Origin: Staphylococcus lutrae
GTDB taxonomy: Bacteria > Bacillota > Bacilli > Staphylococcales > Staphylococcaceae
Reading direction: 5' to 3'
NCBI RefSeq assembly: GCF_002101335.1
Contig: NZ_CP020773.1
Span: forward strand, 806,001-870,000
Length of the DNA stretch: 64,000 nt
In this document: piece by piece, positions 1 through 8,784 of the stretch
Numbering within the stretch: position 1 is the stretch's first letter
How the letters are laid out: each line of letters opens with the position of its first letter
The notes under the pieces: model-generated
The model's input: the letters and a program-made list of their open reading frames with translations, nothing else
Database searches by the model: none
What the model was told of the DNA's origin: nothing
Program-made: the position numbers and the translations under genes

Positions 1-1729
1 TACTCCAACCTTCAATAGGGCGGCATTTCTCTTGACCCACATAGTGTGCCCAACCGCCACCATTGACGCCTTGACAACCGCATAAAATCACCAGGTTAAG
101 AATTGAACGGTAAATCGTATCTGAGTTGAACCAATGATTGATACCCGCGCCCATAATAATCATAGAACGCCCACCCGTATCGATGGCATTTTGTGCAAAT
201 TCTTGTGCCACCTGTGTGACCACAGAAGCTTTAACCCCTGTGATTTTTTCTTGCCATGCCGGTGTATAGAATGATGTCGCATCGTCAAAACTTTGGGCTT
301 CTGTTTCATGATTAAAACGTTTCACGCCATATTGACTCATCATGAGGTCAAACACTGTTGCCACATAAGTCGTCTCACCATTTGCGAGTGCAACGCGACG
401 TGCTGGGATAACGCGTTTAAATACGCCATTGCCTGCGTTATCAAAATATGGAAATTGCATGGTCACCAGTTCATAGTCACCGTCAATCACAGACATCGCT
501 GGATCAATGACTTCTCCTGATTCATTTTCTAATTTGAGATTCCATTGCTTTCCTTCTTCCCAGCGTTGACCCATTGTGCCATTCGGTACTTGTAACGTGT
601 CTGTGCGTCGATCAATAATCATAGGTTTCCATTCACTATTTTCAGAAGCTTGTCCCAAATCACTCGCGCGTAAGAAACGGCCAGCTTTGTAACCATTCTC
701 ATCTTGGTCGAGACACAATACAAACGGCATATCCGAATATTGTTTCGCATAGTTGATAAACATTTCAGAAGGTTCGTCTTGATAATACTTTTGTAAAATG
801 ACATGTGTCATCGCTTGCGCAACAGCCGCATCGGTTCCAGGATTCGGTGCTAACCAATTGTCAGCAAACTTGACATTTTCAGCATAATCTGGGGCAATGG
901 ATACGACCTTTGTCCCTTTATAACGGACTTCAGTCATGAAATGCGCATCTGGTGTTCTCGTTAAAGGCACGTTTGAACCCCACATCATAATGTAAGCGGC
1001 ATTGTACCAATCGCTAGATTCTGGCACGTCTGTCTGCTCTCCCCAAATCTGTGGAGAAGCTGGTGGTAAATCGGCATACCAATCATAAAAGCTTAACATT
1101 TCACCACCGAGTAACGAGATAAAACGTGCGCCTGCAGCGTAACTAATCATCGACATTGCTGGAATAGGTGTAAACCCAGCAATGCGGTCTGGACCATCTT
1201 TTTTAATCGTATAAATCAATTGTGCAGCGATGAGTTGTGAAACATCTTTCCAATTCGTTCGTACATGTCCGCCTTTACCACGTGCTGATTTGTATATTTT
1301 TGCTTTTTCTTCATCTTCTACAATGGACGCCCATGCTTTGATTGGATCTTGATATTCCTCTAACGCTGCTGTCCACAAATCCCAAAGTTTGCCTCTTACA
1401 TATGGATATTTAATACGTAACGGACTGTATTCATACCAAGAAAATGACGCGCCACGAGGGCAGCCACGTGGTTCAAATTCCGGCATATCCGGTCCACAAC
1501 TTGGATAATCAATTTGTTGATTTTCCCATGTGATGACACCATTTTTTACAAATACTTTCCAAGAACAAGATCCGGTACAGTTTACACCATGTGTTGTTCG
1601 TACAACTTTATCGTGGCTCCACCGTTCTCGATACATTTTCTCCCATTCACGGCTTTTATGTTCTAATACTGACCAATTCCCATTAAACTTTTCAGTCGGT
1701 TTAAAAAATTGCATTCCAAATTTAGCCAT
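1..1729 (-). CDS. narG: Respiratory nitrate reductase alpha subunit (5' part, runs off left edge)
   Basis: Catalytic subunit of the membrane-bound quinol:nitrate reductase; it reduces nitrate to nitrite at a molybdenum bis-MGD centre on the cytoplasmic side. Reading in from the ATG at 1729 gives about 576 codons with no stop; the C-terminal half lies beyond the window. Seen directly: the FS0 iron-sulfur ligands His47, Cys51, Cys55 and Cys90 in the NarG-type His-Cys3 spacing, followed by GCPRGASFSWYEYSP, and the molybdenum-site region with WGSNVPLTRTPDAHF. An AGGAGAAT ribosome site sits just before the ATG. The family partner genes narH, narJ and narI would be expected to the left, outside the window. 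Two NreC-like dyads lie about 75-105 bp upstream, as expected for a nitrate/oxygen-regulated nar operon. Identification is secure. Confidence 0.97.
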   Translation of the reverse strand, partial: MAKFGMQFFKPTEKFNGNWSVLEHKSREWEKMYRERWSHDKVVRTTHGVNCTGSCSWKVFVKNGVITWENQQIDYPSCGPDMPEFEPRGCPRGASFSWYEYSPLRIKYPYVRGKLWDLWTAALEEYQDPIKAWASIVEDEEKAKIYKSARGKGGHVRTNWKDVSQLIAAQLIYTIKKDGPDRIAGFTPIPAMSMISYAAGARFISLLGGEMLSFYDWYADLPPASPQIWGEQTDVPESSDWYNAAYIMMWGSNVPLTRTPDAHFMTEVRYKGTKVVSIAPDYAENVKFADNWLAPNPGTDAAVAQAMTHVILQKYYQDEPSEMFINYAKQYSDMPFVLCLDQDENGYKAGRFLRASDLGQASENSEWKPMIIDRRTDTLQVPNGTMGQRWEEGKQWNLKLENESGEVIDPAMSVIDGDYELVTMQFPYFDNAGNGVFKRVIPARRVALANGETTYVATVFDLMMSQYGVKRFNHETEAQSFDDATSFYTPAWQEKITGVKASVVTQVAQEFAQNAIDTGGRSMIIMGAGINHWFNSDTIYRSILNLVILCGCQGVNGGGWAHYVGQEKCRPIEGWS

Positions 1730-1801
1730 AATTCTCCTCCTTCTCACACATTGGCACACCTACTTACTTTGATTGTACATTTATTCACATGATGTTGATA
1801 T

Positions 1802-1836
1802 TAGGGAAATACCTAAATCATACATAGGAATCCCTA
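1802..1836. promoter_or_regulatory. Paired NreC-like operator upstream of narG
   Basis: TAGGGAAATACCTA (1802-1815) matches the staphylococcal NreC dyad TAGGG-N4-CCCTA at 9 of 10 fixed positions. A second shorter dyad, TAGGAATCCCTA, lies at 1825-1836. NreC is the response regulator of the NreABC oxygen/nitrate system and activates narG and nir operons in staphylococci (known). That these sites act on narG is inferred from position, 73-107 bp before the start codon. Confidence 0.7.
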
Positions 1837-1998
1837 AGTGCGTGACGCCTATTCATCGTCATCGCATATGTCGTATCAAGTGGATTGAGGCATACACACG
1901 ATGACGAAAAAGGAAAGGGATACAACTTTTATAAACATGGCGAAAACGGTCATCTCGTTTCATTACTTTACATCGATATTATGTATCATCACGAAAAA
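1837..1998. other. Gene-free stretch between the narG promoter and the IS; one inverted repeat
   Basis: No credible reading frame. CGTCATCG (1857-1864) is repeated in inverse orientation as CGATGACG (1899-1906), with partly matching CATATG/CATACA next to the arms. No U-tract follows the stem closely enough to call it a terminator. Function unknown. Confidence 0.4.
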
Positions 1999-2010
1999 GG
2001 GGGTGGGACA
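1999..2010. repeat. Far arm of a GGG(C/G)TGGGACA intergenic repeat
   Basis: GGGGGTGGGACA is the reverse complement of TGTCCCAGCCCC at 5290-5301 at 11 of 12 positions. This suggests one intergenic repeat opened by IS insertion. The last bases overlap the proposed IS1182 left end, so part of the match may belong to the IS. Confidence 0.4.
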
Positions 2011-2095
2011 TAATCCCCCCTAGTTTGTTAAAAAAGCTCTGATTAGATGTCAAAAAACATTTAATCAGAGCTCTTTTTAGATATGACTTAAAAAA

Positions 2096-2155
2096 ATAAA
2101 GCACTTCCCGTATAATTATTAATAACCACAAAAATAATAGACAGGGGTGCTTTAT
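2096..2155 (+). promoter_or_regulatory. Inverted repeat bracketing the IS1182 promoter and overlapping its ribosome site
   Basis: ATAAAGCAC (2096-2104) pairs perfectly with GTGCTTTAT (2147-2155), with CCC/GGGG extending the stem. A TATAAT hexamer lies inside at 2111-2116. In a transcript entering from outside, the stem would hide the AGGGG ribosome site (2143-2147) of the ATG at 2156, a known way for IS elements to limit read-through expression. The regulatory role is inferred. Confidence 0.45.
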
Positions 2156-3772
2156 ATGTACAAAAATTATAACATGTTTCAACTTACACTTCCAATAGAA
2201 ACTGAGATGTCTTTTCCAGAAAATGATATCGTATTCATTATCAACAAGCTGGTAGAATCTATTCCCCAAGAAGCTTTTAATCCATATTATAGCCAAAGAG
2301 GTCCTTCATCATACCACCCCAAAATGATGTTAAAAATCATACTGTATGGTTATACTCATTCTGTTTTTTCAGGCCGAAGAATCGAACACCTTTTAAAAGA
2401 TAGTTGCCGAATGATGTGGCTTGCGCAAGGCCAAACGCCAACTTATAGAACAATCAATCGCTTTAGAGTGAACCCCCATATGATGAAATTTCTACATATT
2501 TTATTTGTCGGTTTAAGAGCACAATTATTAGAAGATAAACTCATTACAGAGGATGTCATTTATATTGATGGCACAAAAATAGAAGCAAATGCGAATAAGT
2601 ACACATTCCAATGGCTAGCTAATACGAAGCGTTTTAGTCAGTCTGTCATTGAAAAATCTACGGCATTATATGAGCAACTCGTTTCTGAAGAGATTATTCC
2701 TGAAATCAAGCGTGAATCTGGGCATGAATTAACAAGTGAAGAACTGAATCAAATAGAGACGCATTTAGGTTTTAAAGATGATGCGCTCACGTCTGAAATT
2801 GAAACGACTCAAGATGTAAAAACAAGAAAAAGCCTTAGAAAAGAAAGAAGTAAGGTGAGACAAAGTAAGAAAGCCGTCCAAGATTTTAAAGACCGTAAAT
2901 TAAAATATGACAAACAAATGGAAATTTATGGCGACAGAAAAAGTTATTCTAAGACTGATCATGATGCGACATTTATGAGAATGAAAGATGACCACATGAA
3001 AAATGGACAATTAAAACCAGGTTATAACTTACAAATAGCAACAAATAATCAATTTATACTAGCCTACGGCGTGTATAATAAACCAGGAGATACGAGAACA
3101 CTGGAGCCGTTTTTGAATGAAATGAAAGAATTATATGGTGACATTCCGGAGTATATCGTGGCAGATGCAGGTTACGGAAGTGAATACAACTATACCATGA
3201 TACTAGATAAATTTGAGAAAACACCTTTGATCACTTATAGTATGTATCTCAAAGAGAAGCAGCGTAAATATAAAAACAATCCATTTATTACTGCTAACTG
3301 GGAATACAACGAGATAGAAGATTATTACATATGTCCGAATAAGAAGACATTACATTTTCGAAGTTACAGAAAGAGAAGAGACGGATACGGTATTCAAAGA
3401 GATTTTAAATGATATGCATGTGAAGAGTGTGTGGGCTGTCCATTACGAAGTCAATGTATGAAACAAAGTACTCACCCCAACACAAATAAAAGCTTATTTA
3501 AAAATCTAACTTGGGACTATTTTAAAGCTTTCACAAATAAGCAGCTTTCAGATCCAAAGAAAAAACACATTTATCAAAAGAGAAAGATAGATGTTGAATC
3601 AACTTTTGGAAATCTGAAGGCTAATTTGGGTTTCCAAAGATTATCGGTTCGCACTCAATCAAAAGTTGAATGTGAACTTGGCATCGCACTCATGGCAGTA
3701 AATATACGAAAACTGGCCAAAATTAGTGCTAGTTTTCGTTCGCTAATTAAGAAAAAAGCCGTCAAATTCTAA
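2156..3772 (+). pseudogene. IS1182-family transposase, interrupted by an in-frame TGA
   Basis: DDE transposase of the IS1182 family. The N-terminal part has the family region (Pro-Tyr-Tyr and HPKMMLKIILYGY), then the catalytic-core segment with DGTKIEANANKYTF, the KPGYNLQIATN block and VADAGYGSEYNY. Translation from ATG 2156 (AGGGG ribosome site 8 bp upstream; the GTG at 2147 is too close) stops at TGA 3410-3412. The same frame then continues without interruption to 3772. The continuation holds the C-terminal zinc-like cysteines (ACEECVGCPLRSQC) and the family end with RKIDVESTFGNLKANLGFQRL. Both parts share one frame, so this is a nonsense change and not a frameshift. The missing tail includes the catalytic Glu region, so the element is probably inactive unless complemented in trans. 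Confidence 0.85.
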
Positions 3773-3797
3773 AAAATGAATTTTTGACGGCTTTTTC
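3753..3797 (+). terminator. Terminator after the IS1182 transposase
   Basis: AAAAAGCCGTCAAA and TTTGACGGCTTTTT form a long stem around the transposase stop codon, followed by a T-rich tract. It lies between two IS elements that point towards each other and could act in both directions. Confidence 0.75.
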
Positions 3798-3813
3798 TTA
3801 ATGGAACTGGGGT

Positions 3814-5128
3814 TTGTCAAATTAAGTGTGTAAGTTATTCAAGATACTTTATAACTCTATTCTTAATTTGATCATGTAAAAGGAGCTGATTCATAACCAT
3901 AGACCAGTTTGGAATGAAGCCAGTTGACCATTTCTTTTCAAGTTCTTTAGTTCGAATAAACAGAAGTTTTAGGAGTGCATGCTCATTAGGGAATGCGCCT
4001 TTTTTTGTTACCTTGCGGTAACTAGAATGAATACTTTCTACAGCGTTTGTAGTGTACATAATTTTTCTAATATTACTTCCGTAATCGAATAATTGTTCTA
4101 CATGTGCGAAATTTCGGATCCACACATCAACGGCTCCAGGGTATTGAGACCATTGTTGTTTAAATGCTTCAAAGGCGGTATGACATGCTTTTAAGGAAGT
4201 TGCTCCATAAACTTTTTTAAGGGAAGCAGTAAAAGCTTTATAATCTTTACTAGGTACATATTTAATTGAATTTCTGACTAGGTGTACGATACATCTTTGA
4301 ACGATAGTTTGTGGGAAGATAGCTTTAACACCAGCTTCTAAACCTGATACACCATCCATTGATAAAAAGAAAATATCTTCTACACCTCTAGCTTTGATTT
4401 CATCAAAGATTTGCATCCATTTATGCTTACTTTCAGTTTCATTTAACCATAAACCTAGAATTTGTTTTCGGCCATCAATTGTATAACCTAGTATTGTGTA
4501 AACTGCGTATTCCTTTATTTCATAATCATTTCTAATCTTTGTGTACAGACAGTCTACAAAAACGAAAGTATAACACTTTTCTAAAGGTCTACTTTGCCAT
4601 TCTTCCATCTCAGGTATAACGGCATCTGTAATATCAGAAATCATTTCATGTGATACGGAAAATCCATAAATGTCTTCTATAGTTGATGAAATATCACGTT
4701 GAGACATGCCTTTGGCATACATAGAAATTACTTTATCTTCAATTTCCGAAACATCTCGTTGGCGCTTCTTGATTAATTTTGGATCAAATGAAGCATCTCT
4801 ATCTCTGGGTACATTAATTTCAACTTCTCCTTTAGAAGTTTTTAATGTCTTATTTCCATAGCCATTACGTCTATTTTCTGTAAATTTGTCAGATTTATCA
4901 TTCGAAGAATAACCTAGATGATTATTCATTTCACCTTGTAACATAGCTTCAAACATGGGTCCGAAAATATCCTTTAACGCCTCTTCCATATCTTCAACAG
5001 TTTCGGGAGCATACTCAGAAATAATTCTATTAGCTAATTCAACAGATTTAGGATTACGTTTTTTACGAGCCATCATGTTACCTCCATAGTATCTTAAGTG
5101 TATTTTAACACTATGCATAGAGTTATGC
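3814..5128 (-). mobile_element. IS256-family insertion sequence
   Basis: A single transposase gene of IS256 type with short flanks, total about 1.3 kb. Candidate ends are only weakly matched (GTCAAATTAAGTGTGTAAG on the left against GTGTTAAAATACACTTAAG read inward from the right; both end in TAAG). No 8-bp target duplication could be recognised, perhaps because the left end lies against or inside the IS1182 right end. Boundaries are approximate. Confidence 0.65.
3835..5076 (-). CDS. IS256-family transposase
   Basis: Mutator-like transposase of the IS256 family, 413 aa from the ATG at 5076. That start has GGAGG 4 bp upstream; the longer frame from 5118 has no ribosome site and reads through the IS end. 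Catalytic features seen: first Asp in FVFVDCLYTKI, second Asp in FFLSMDGVSGLE, and catalytic Glu in YTTNAVESIHSSYRKVTK. The IS256 signature region IRKIMYTTNAVES is intact. Length fits the family (about 390-415 aa), and no stop or frameshift is visible, so the enzyme could be active. It points away from adsA and towards the IS1182 copy. Confidence 0.93.
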   Translation of the reverse strand: MMARKKRNPKSVELANRIISEYAPETVEDMEEALKDIFGPMFEAMLQGEMNNHLGYSSNDKSDKFTENRRNGYGNKTLKTSKGEVEINVPRDRDASFDPKLIKKRQRDVSEIEDKVISMYAKGMSQRDISSTIEDIYGFSVSHEMISDITDAVIPEMEEWQSRPLEKCYTFVFVDCLYTKIRNDYEIKEYAVYTILGYTIDGRKQILGLWLNETESKHKWMQIFDEIKARGVEDIFFLSMDGVSGLEAGVKAIFPQTIVQRCIVHLVRNSIKYVPSKDYKAFTASLKKVYGATSLKACHTAFEAFKQQWSQYPGAVDVWIRNFAHVEQLFDYGSNIRKIMYTTNAVESIHSSYRKVTKKGAFPNEHALLKLLFIRTKELEKKWSTGFIPNWSMVMNQLLLHDQIKNRVIKYLE

Positions 5129-5134
5129 TTAGAA

Positions 5135-5301
5135 TCCGTAAAAAGTGATTGGTTTGTTTTTTAACCAACACTTTTTATGGATCTAGCAAGCGTTAGCGCG
5201 CTAGGAAAATAAAAAAATAAACTGCGAAGCAGAGCCGTACGCACTCTACTTACACAGTTTATTTTACATTCCCTGGAACTGAATGTCTGTGTCCCAGCCC
5301 C
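5135..5301. repeat. Structured staphylococcal-type intergenic repeat with three stem-loops
   Basis: Three nested or adjacent stems occur. Stem C, 5135-5181, pairs TCCGTAAAAAGTG/TTGGTT with AACCAA/CACTTTTTATGGA. Stem B, 5183-5204, pairs CTAGC with GCTAG. Stem A, 5216-5263, pairs AATAAACTG with CAGTTTATT and has an inner AGAG/CTCT. The block ends in TGTCCCAGCCCC (5290-5301). Intergenic hairpin repeats starting GGGCTGGGACA are common in staphylococci (known, no name assigned here). The complementary arm GGGGGTGGGACA occurs at 1999-2010, on the far side of both IS elements. Confidence 0.6.
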
Positions 5302-5312
5302 TTTCATGGTAT

Positions 5313-7529
5313 TCACTTAAATGATGTTCGGCGCTTTTGACGACGCATAATGATGAGCCCTGCACCTATCATCAGCAAGCCACCTGCCATTGGTGCTTTT
5401 TCTTCAGCACCCGTGTTGGGAAGTTGTTGTATGTCTTGCATCATGACATGCTGTTCATGTGATGCCAACATGGCTGTTGCTGTACTGACCGTTATATCAT
5501 TCGGCTTCATTGCTGTCTGCAACGTTGATGGATATCGTGTAGCAGCCATCGTTGCTTGCTTCATTTGCGTTGACGCCGTTGAAATGTTTGCTGTTTGTTT
5601 TGATTTTGGGAAAGCTATCACTTTGTTTCCAGTTGTGGTATTTTCTTTTGCCGGCTTCCCGTTAATGAGACGTTGAGGTTCAAGCGTCGCATATTGTGAT
5701 AAATCTGCTGTCTTCAAATAATTTGCCAATACTTGTTCAAGAGAAATGCCTTCTTCACGTGGTCCGATAAGCATATTGAAACCGTCACCCCCGGATGCTG
5801 TGAAATCATTTGTCGCTACAACATAAGTGCGCGCGAAGTCGACCGCTTCAAATTGCCCTGTTTTTTTATTCAACACTTGAATCGCTTCAATACGATGTCC
5901 CGGCTCACGTTGCATATCAAAATAGACTTTAATCGATTTCGAAACTTGTAATAATCCCCCATTGGCAGAAAGTTGCGTTTTTCCGCCTTGTGTCATTGTC
6001 GGCGCACTTAAACTATGTTCAAATGCTTTCCATACATCTGTCCCTTTAACTGAAATTTGTGCAATTGTATTACCAAACGGCAACACAGTAATTACATCAT
6101 TCAGTGTCACTGCTCCTTTTGTAATAGAAGCACGAATTCCTCCACTATTCGTCACTGCAAAATCAGAAGGCCGACTAAAGCCATTTTGTCCGTAGGCTTC
6201 CATCGCATCCGCAATGGCGTTACCTAAGTTCGTTTCACGTGTTCTTACCGCATCACGTTCACCTTGAAAATCAATCGTATTCTTTGGTAAGATCACTTCT
6301 GATGTTGCGGCAAGAAACGCTTCATTCGCTTTGTCAATTTGTGCTTTTACTGCTTTATCAGGTTCAAGCGATGCTAAATCTTTAACATGAATCAATGACG
6401 CAGTAGGATGCTGAATTTGATTTCCTACTTTTTCGAATGTGATTTTACCTACATTCGCTAACGCTGTCCCAGTCTGCGCAAGTATATCCTGATTGAAAGT
6501 TTGTCCGTGTTCAATCACTGTATGAGAGTGACCATCAATCACAAAAATAGGATGCGGCACGCTGGAATTTTGACTGAGCTGTTGTGTTAAATTATCACCA
6601 CGCCATTCTTTTTTCGTCGTCGGATCTACACCAAGATGTGACAAAACAACGAAAACATCCACTTTTCCATTTAAACGATTCATCTCACGTGTCACACTCG
6701 TTAATGGATCTTCAAATGTCACGCCTTTGATGCCGTTAGGACTCGTTTTTGTTCGTGTTTCCGGCGTCGTCACCCCAATAATGCCATAGCGTACACCATT
6801 TTTAGCAACGATGACGGAAGGCTTAAAAGCAAGTTGCCCATCCTTATAAACGTTGGCACTGACAATTGGGAAATCAAGCATGCTTTCCAATTTCTTGAGT
6901 TGCTGATATCCAAAATCAAACTCATGATTGCCCGCTGTCATCGCATCATATCCGACAGCATTCATTGCGCGTGCCATTTCCTCACCTTTAGATTGATTCG
7001 ATAACGGTAAACCTTGAAATGCATCACCCGCGTCAACCAGTAAATCAGCGTTTTCTTTGACCTTTAATGGTTTCAATTTTGCCATGCCTATCACACGCCC
7101 CGGTTCTTCCACCATACGCCCATGAATATCATTCGTATGTAAAATCGTATGCGATGTGCGAGCAACAGACGGATTTGCTGGCGATGATGTCGCAGTACTA
7201 CGGTTCAGTGTTAATTCGTTTGATGCAGTGGGTACTGTTGATTCAGTCGATGTTTGTGCATCCGCAGCGACTGCATCGACATTAGATTGCTCTGGCTCAG
7301 ACTTTTCTGTTATAGCGGTAGGTGCTGAAATCGCTGGTTCAGCGACTGCCGTATTAAGTGCTGAGCGCGCGTTGCTTGGTGATGCTTCAGTTGTCATTTT
7401 CATTGATGAAGGTGTTACCGTATCAGGCGATGTCGTATGCGCTGCGACACTCGGAAAATGTACCGATAAAATAACAGCGACAACCAACATGACCGATAAC
7501 ATGATACTTTTAAACCCTATACTTTTCAT
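5313..7529 (-). CDS. adsA: LPXTG cell-wall-anchored 5'-nucleotidase, AdsA-like
   Basis: Secreted, wall-anchored enzyme that would dephosphorylate extracellular nucleotides; S. aureus AdsA makes adenosine and deoxyadenosine that dampen host immunity (known for the family). 738 aa, start ATG 7529 with AAGGAGG 6 bp upstream. A signal peptide occupies about residues 1-30, without a YSIRK motif. Residues 31-125 are a Ser/Thr/Ala-rich spacer. The metallophosphatase domain begins with HTNDIHG (131-137), DAGDAFQG (166-173) and GNHEFD (200-205), then VIDGHSHTV. The C-terminal 5'-nucleotidase domain follows with NSGGIRASI and ASGGDGFN. A sorting signal LPNTG lies at 703-707, then a hydrophobic stretch and RRQKRR. 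In S. aureus adsA is not in the nir-nar region, so its place between sirB and narG is unusual. The exact substrate is inferred. Confidence 0.85.
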   Translation of the reverse strand: MKSIGFKSIMLSVMLVVAVILSVHFPSVAAHTTSPDTVTPSSMKMTTEASPSNARSALNTAVAEPAISAPTAITEKSEPEQSNVDAVAADAQTSTESTVPTASNELTLNRSTATSSPANPSVARTSHTILHTNDIHGRMVEEPGRVIGMAKLKPLKVKENADLLVDAGDAFQGLPLSNQSKGEEMARAMNAVGYDAMTAGNHEFDFGYQQLKKLESMLDFPIVSANVYKDGQLAFKPSVIVAKNGVRYGIIGVTTPETRTKTSPNGIKGVTFEDPLTSVTREMNRLNGKVDVFVVLSHLGVDPTTKKEWRGDNLTQQLSQNSSVPHPIFVIDGHSHTVIEHGQTFNQDILAQTGTALANVGKITFEKVGNQIQHPTASLIHVKDLASLEPDKAVKAQIDKANEAFLAATSEVILPKNTIDFQGERDAVRTRETNLGNAIADAMEAYGQNGFSRPSDFAVTNSGGIRASITKGAVTLNDVITVLPFGNTIAQISVKGTDVWKAFEHSLSAPTMTQGGKTQLSANGGLLQVSKSIKVYFDMQREPGHRIEAIQVLNKKTGQFEAVDFARTYVVATNDFTASGGDGFNMLIGPREEGISLEQVLANYLKTADLSQYATLEPQRLINGKPAKENTTTGNKVIAFPKSKQTANISTASTQMKQATMAATRYPSTLQTAMKPNDITVSTATAMLASHEQHVMMQDIQQLPNTGAEEKAPMAGGLLMIGAGLIIMRRQKRRTSFK

Positions 7530-7724
7530 GTCAATCCTCCTTAATCCTATTCCCTTTTATCCTAGCATAAAGTGCTGTGCTAAAGTTTTAAAATTTTGTT
7601 AAGTTATCGTATACAACACGTATTTTTAATGTCATTCCACTTTTAACAAGACTTGAAAAAAACCTTTCCTAATGGTCCATATTCATCGTAAACATGGTTT
7701 CATAATCAACGCGCAATCAGCTCA

Positions 7725-7770
7725 TAAAAAAGAGCTGAGACATCATCAATACCATGCCTCAACTCTTTAA
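7725..7770 (-). terminator. Terminator after sirB (nir operon end)
   Basis: AAAGAGCTGAGACAT (7729-7743) pairs with ATGCCTCAACTCTTT (7754-7768). Read on the minus strand the stem ends in TTTTTT. It lies about 65-105 bp beyond the sirB stop, separating the nir/siroheme genes from adsA. The rest of 7530-7833 holds only the adsA promoter region and no gene. Confidence 0.85.
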
Positions 7771-7833
7771 GTGTTACGCATTGACACTGTTTAAAAACGA
7801 CAGCACCGCTATATTTTAGCAATGGCTTGAACA

Positions 7834-8784
7834 TTACTGTGAAAGGGTCACTTTACGTGTAAAAGTCGTTTCTTCCACCATCCGTGCAATCTTCTCACAT
7901 TGACTCACATGTAATTCACCAAACCGACGATCATCCACAACTGCGGCCCATCCAGCGTCCACATATTCAAGCGCCACCATCATCGCTTCATTTCGCTCCC
8001 CTTCAATCCAAACGGTATCTAATGATTCTTTGATCGATTGTGAAGGGACAACAACATCACGCACTACTTGCCCTACAATCGTTAGCCCTGGGCCAAGTCG
8101 CTCTGGCAATGCTTGTACTTGTTCTATAATTGTGGTGACCGTTCCACTGACGATATGTTGATTGGGTCGCGATGCATTAAAAATGACAACTACCGGTAAA
8201 TTGCCATCTATATGTCGTTGAATCGCTGTCATCAGTTGAGGTAACCGATGAATCCCCATATAAATGGCTAACGTGCCGCCGTGTGCAATCGTCGTCATAT
8301 CGATATCATTTTCTTCATTATTTTTAAAATGACCTGTCGTGAAAGTGATATTCGTCGACACCCCTCTTTCGGTCAAACCACGGCCGAGCTGACTGATTGC
8401 TGCACTGGCCGCGGTGATCCCAGGCACAATTTCAAATGGAATGCCGTGTTTCCGTAACGTCTCTACTTCTTCAGTGACACGTCCAAAGATCGAAGGGTCC
8501 CCGCCTTTTAAACGGACAACATATGTCGCTGTTGTTGCCTTTTCTATTAATAACGCATTAATGCGTTCTTGTTGTGTTGTCCGTGTGTAAGGGGTTTTTC
8601 CCACATCGATCCACTCTGTATGCACCGACGATAAATGAAGGAGGAGTGGATTGACAAGTTGATCGTATAAAATCACATCGGCTTGTTGAATGCATCGTTC
8701 AGCTTTTTTAGTCAGTAATTGCGGATCTCCCGGCCCCGCACCGACTAAATAGACTTTCCCCATCTTTTGCTTTAAGGAAGCCAT
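7834..8784 (-). CDS. sirB: Uroporphyrinogen-III C-methyltransferase
   Basis: Transfers two methyl groups from S-adenosylmethionine to uroporphyrinogen III to give precorrin-2, the first committed step to the siroheme cofactor of nitrite reductase. The tetrapyrrole methylase fold is clear: GAGPGDP at 15-21, the block RLKGGDPSIFGR, and VPGITAASAA. 316 aa, with about 70 residues after the SUMT core, similar in length to the staphylococcal homologue. Start ATG 8784 is preceded by GGAGAG and overlaps the end of nirD by 13 bp, so the genes are translationally coupled. It is the last gene of the nir operon. The name sirB follows S. carnosus usage; nasF and cobA are also used. Confidence 0.93.
   Translation of the reverse strand: MASLKQKMGKVYLVGAGPGDPQLLTKKAERCIQQADVILYDQLVNPLLLHLSSVHTEWIDVGKTPYTRTTQQERINALLIEKATTATYVVRLKGGDPSIFGRVTEEVETLRKHGIPFEIVPGITAASAAISQLGRGLTERGVSTNITFTTGHFKNNEENDIDMTTIAHGGTLAIYMGIHRLPQLMTAIQRHIDGNLPVVVIFNASRPNQHIVSGTVTTIIEQVQALPERLGPGLTIVGQVVRDVVVPSQSIKESLDTVWIEGERNEAMMVALEYVDAGWAAVVDDRRFGELHVSQCEKIARMVEETTFTRKVTLSQ

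Larger units (their letters stand above)
2007..3818 (+). mobile_element. IS1182-family insertion sequence, transposase broken by a stop
   Basis: About 1.8 kb, the usual size for IS1182-family elements. The ends are proposed from an imperfect terminal inverted repeat. The left end (2007-2037) reads GACATAATCCCC, then TAGTT, TTAA and AAAAAGC. The right end, complement of 3818-3789, reads GACAAACCCC, AGTT, TTAA and AAAAAGCC. A stem-loop at 2035-2072 (AGCTCTGATTAGATGT / ACATTTAATCAGAGCT) followed by T-rich sequence would stop outside transcription from entering the transposase gene. A second terminator stem sits just after the transposase. Exact end bases and target duplication are not resolved, because the right end abuts another IS. 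Confidence 0.7.

Noticed and set aside
1979..2296. 105-codon minus-strand frame across the IS1182 left end
   Set aside because: Lies opposite the terminator stem and the transposase start, has no ribosome site and no family resemblance.
3410..3412. In-frame TGA in the transposase read as selenocysteine or programmed recoding
   Set aside because: No slippery sequence or SECIS-like stem follows, and IS1182 transposases are single frames; a simple nonsense change is enough.
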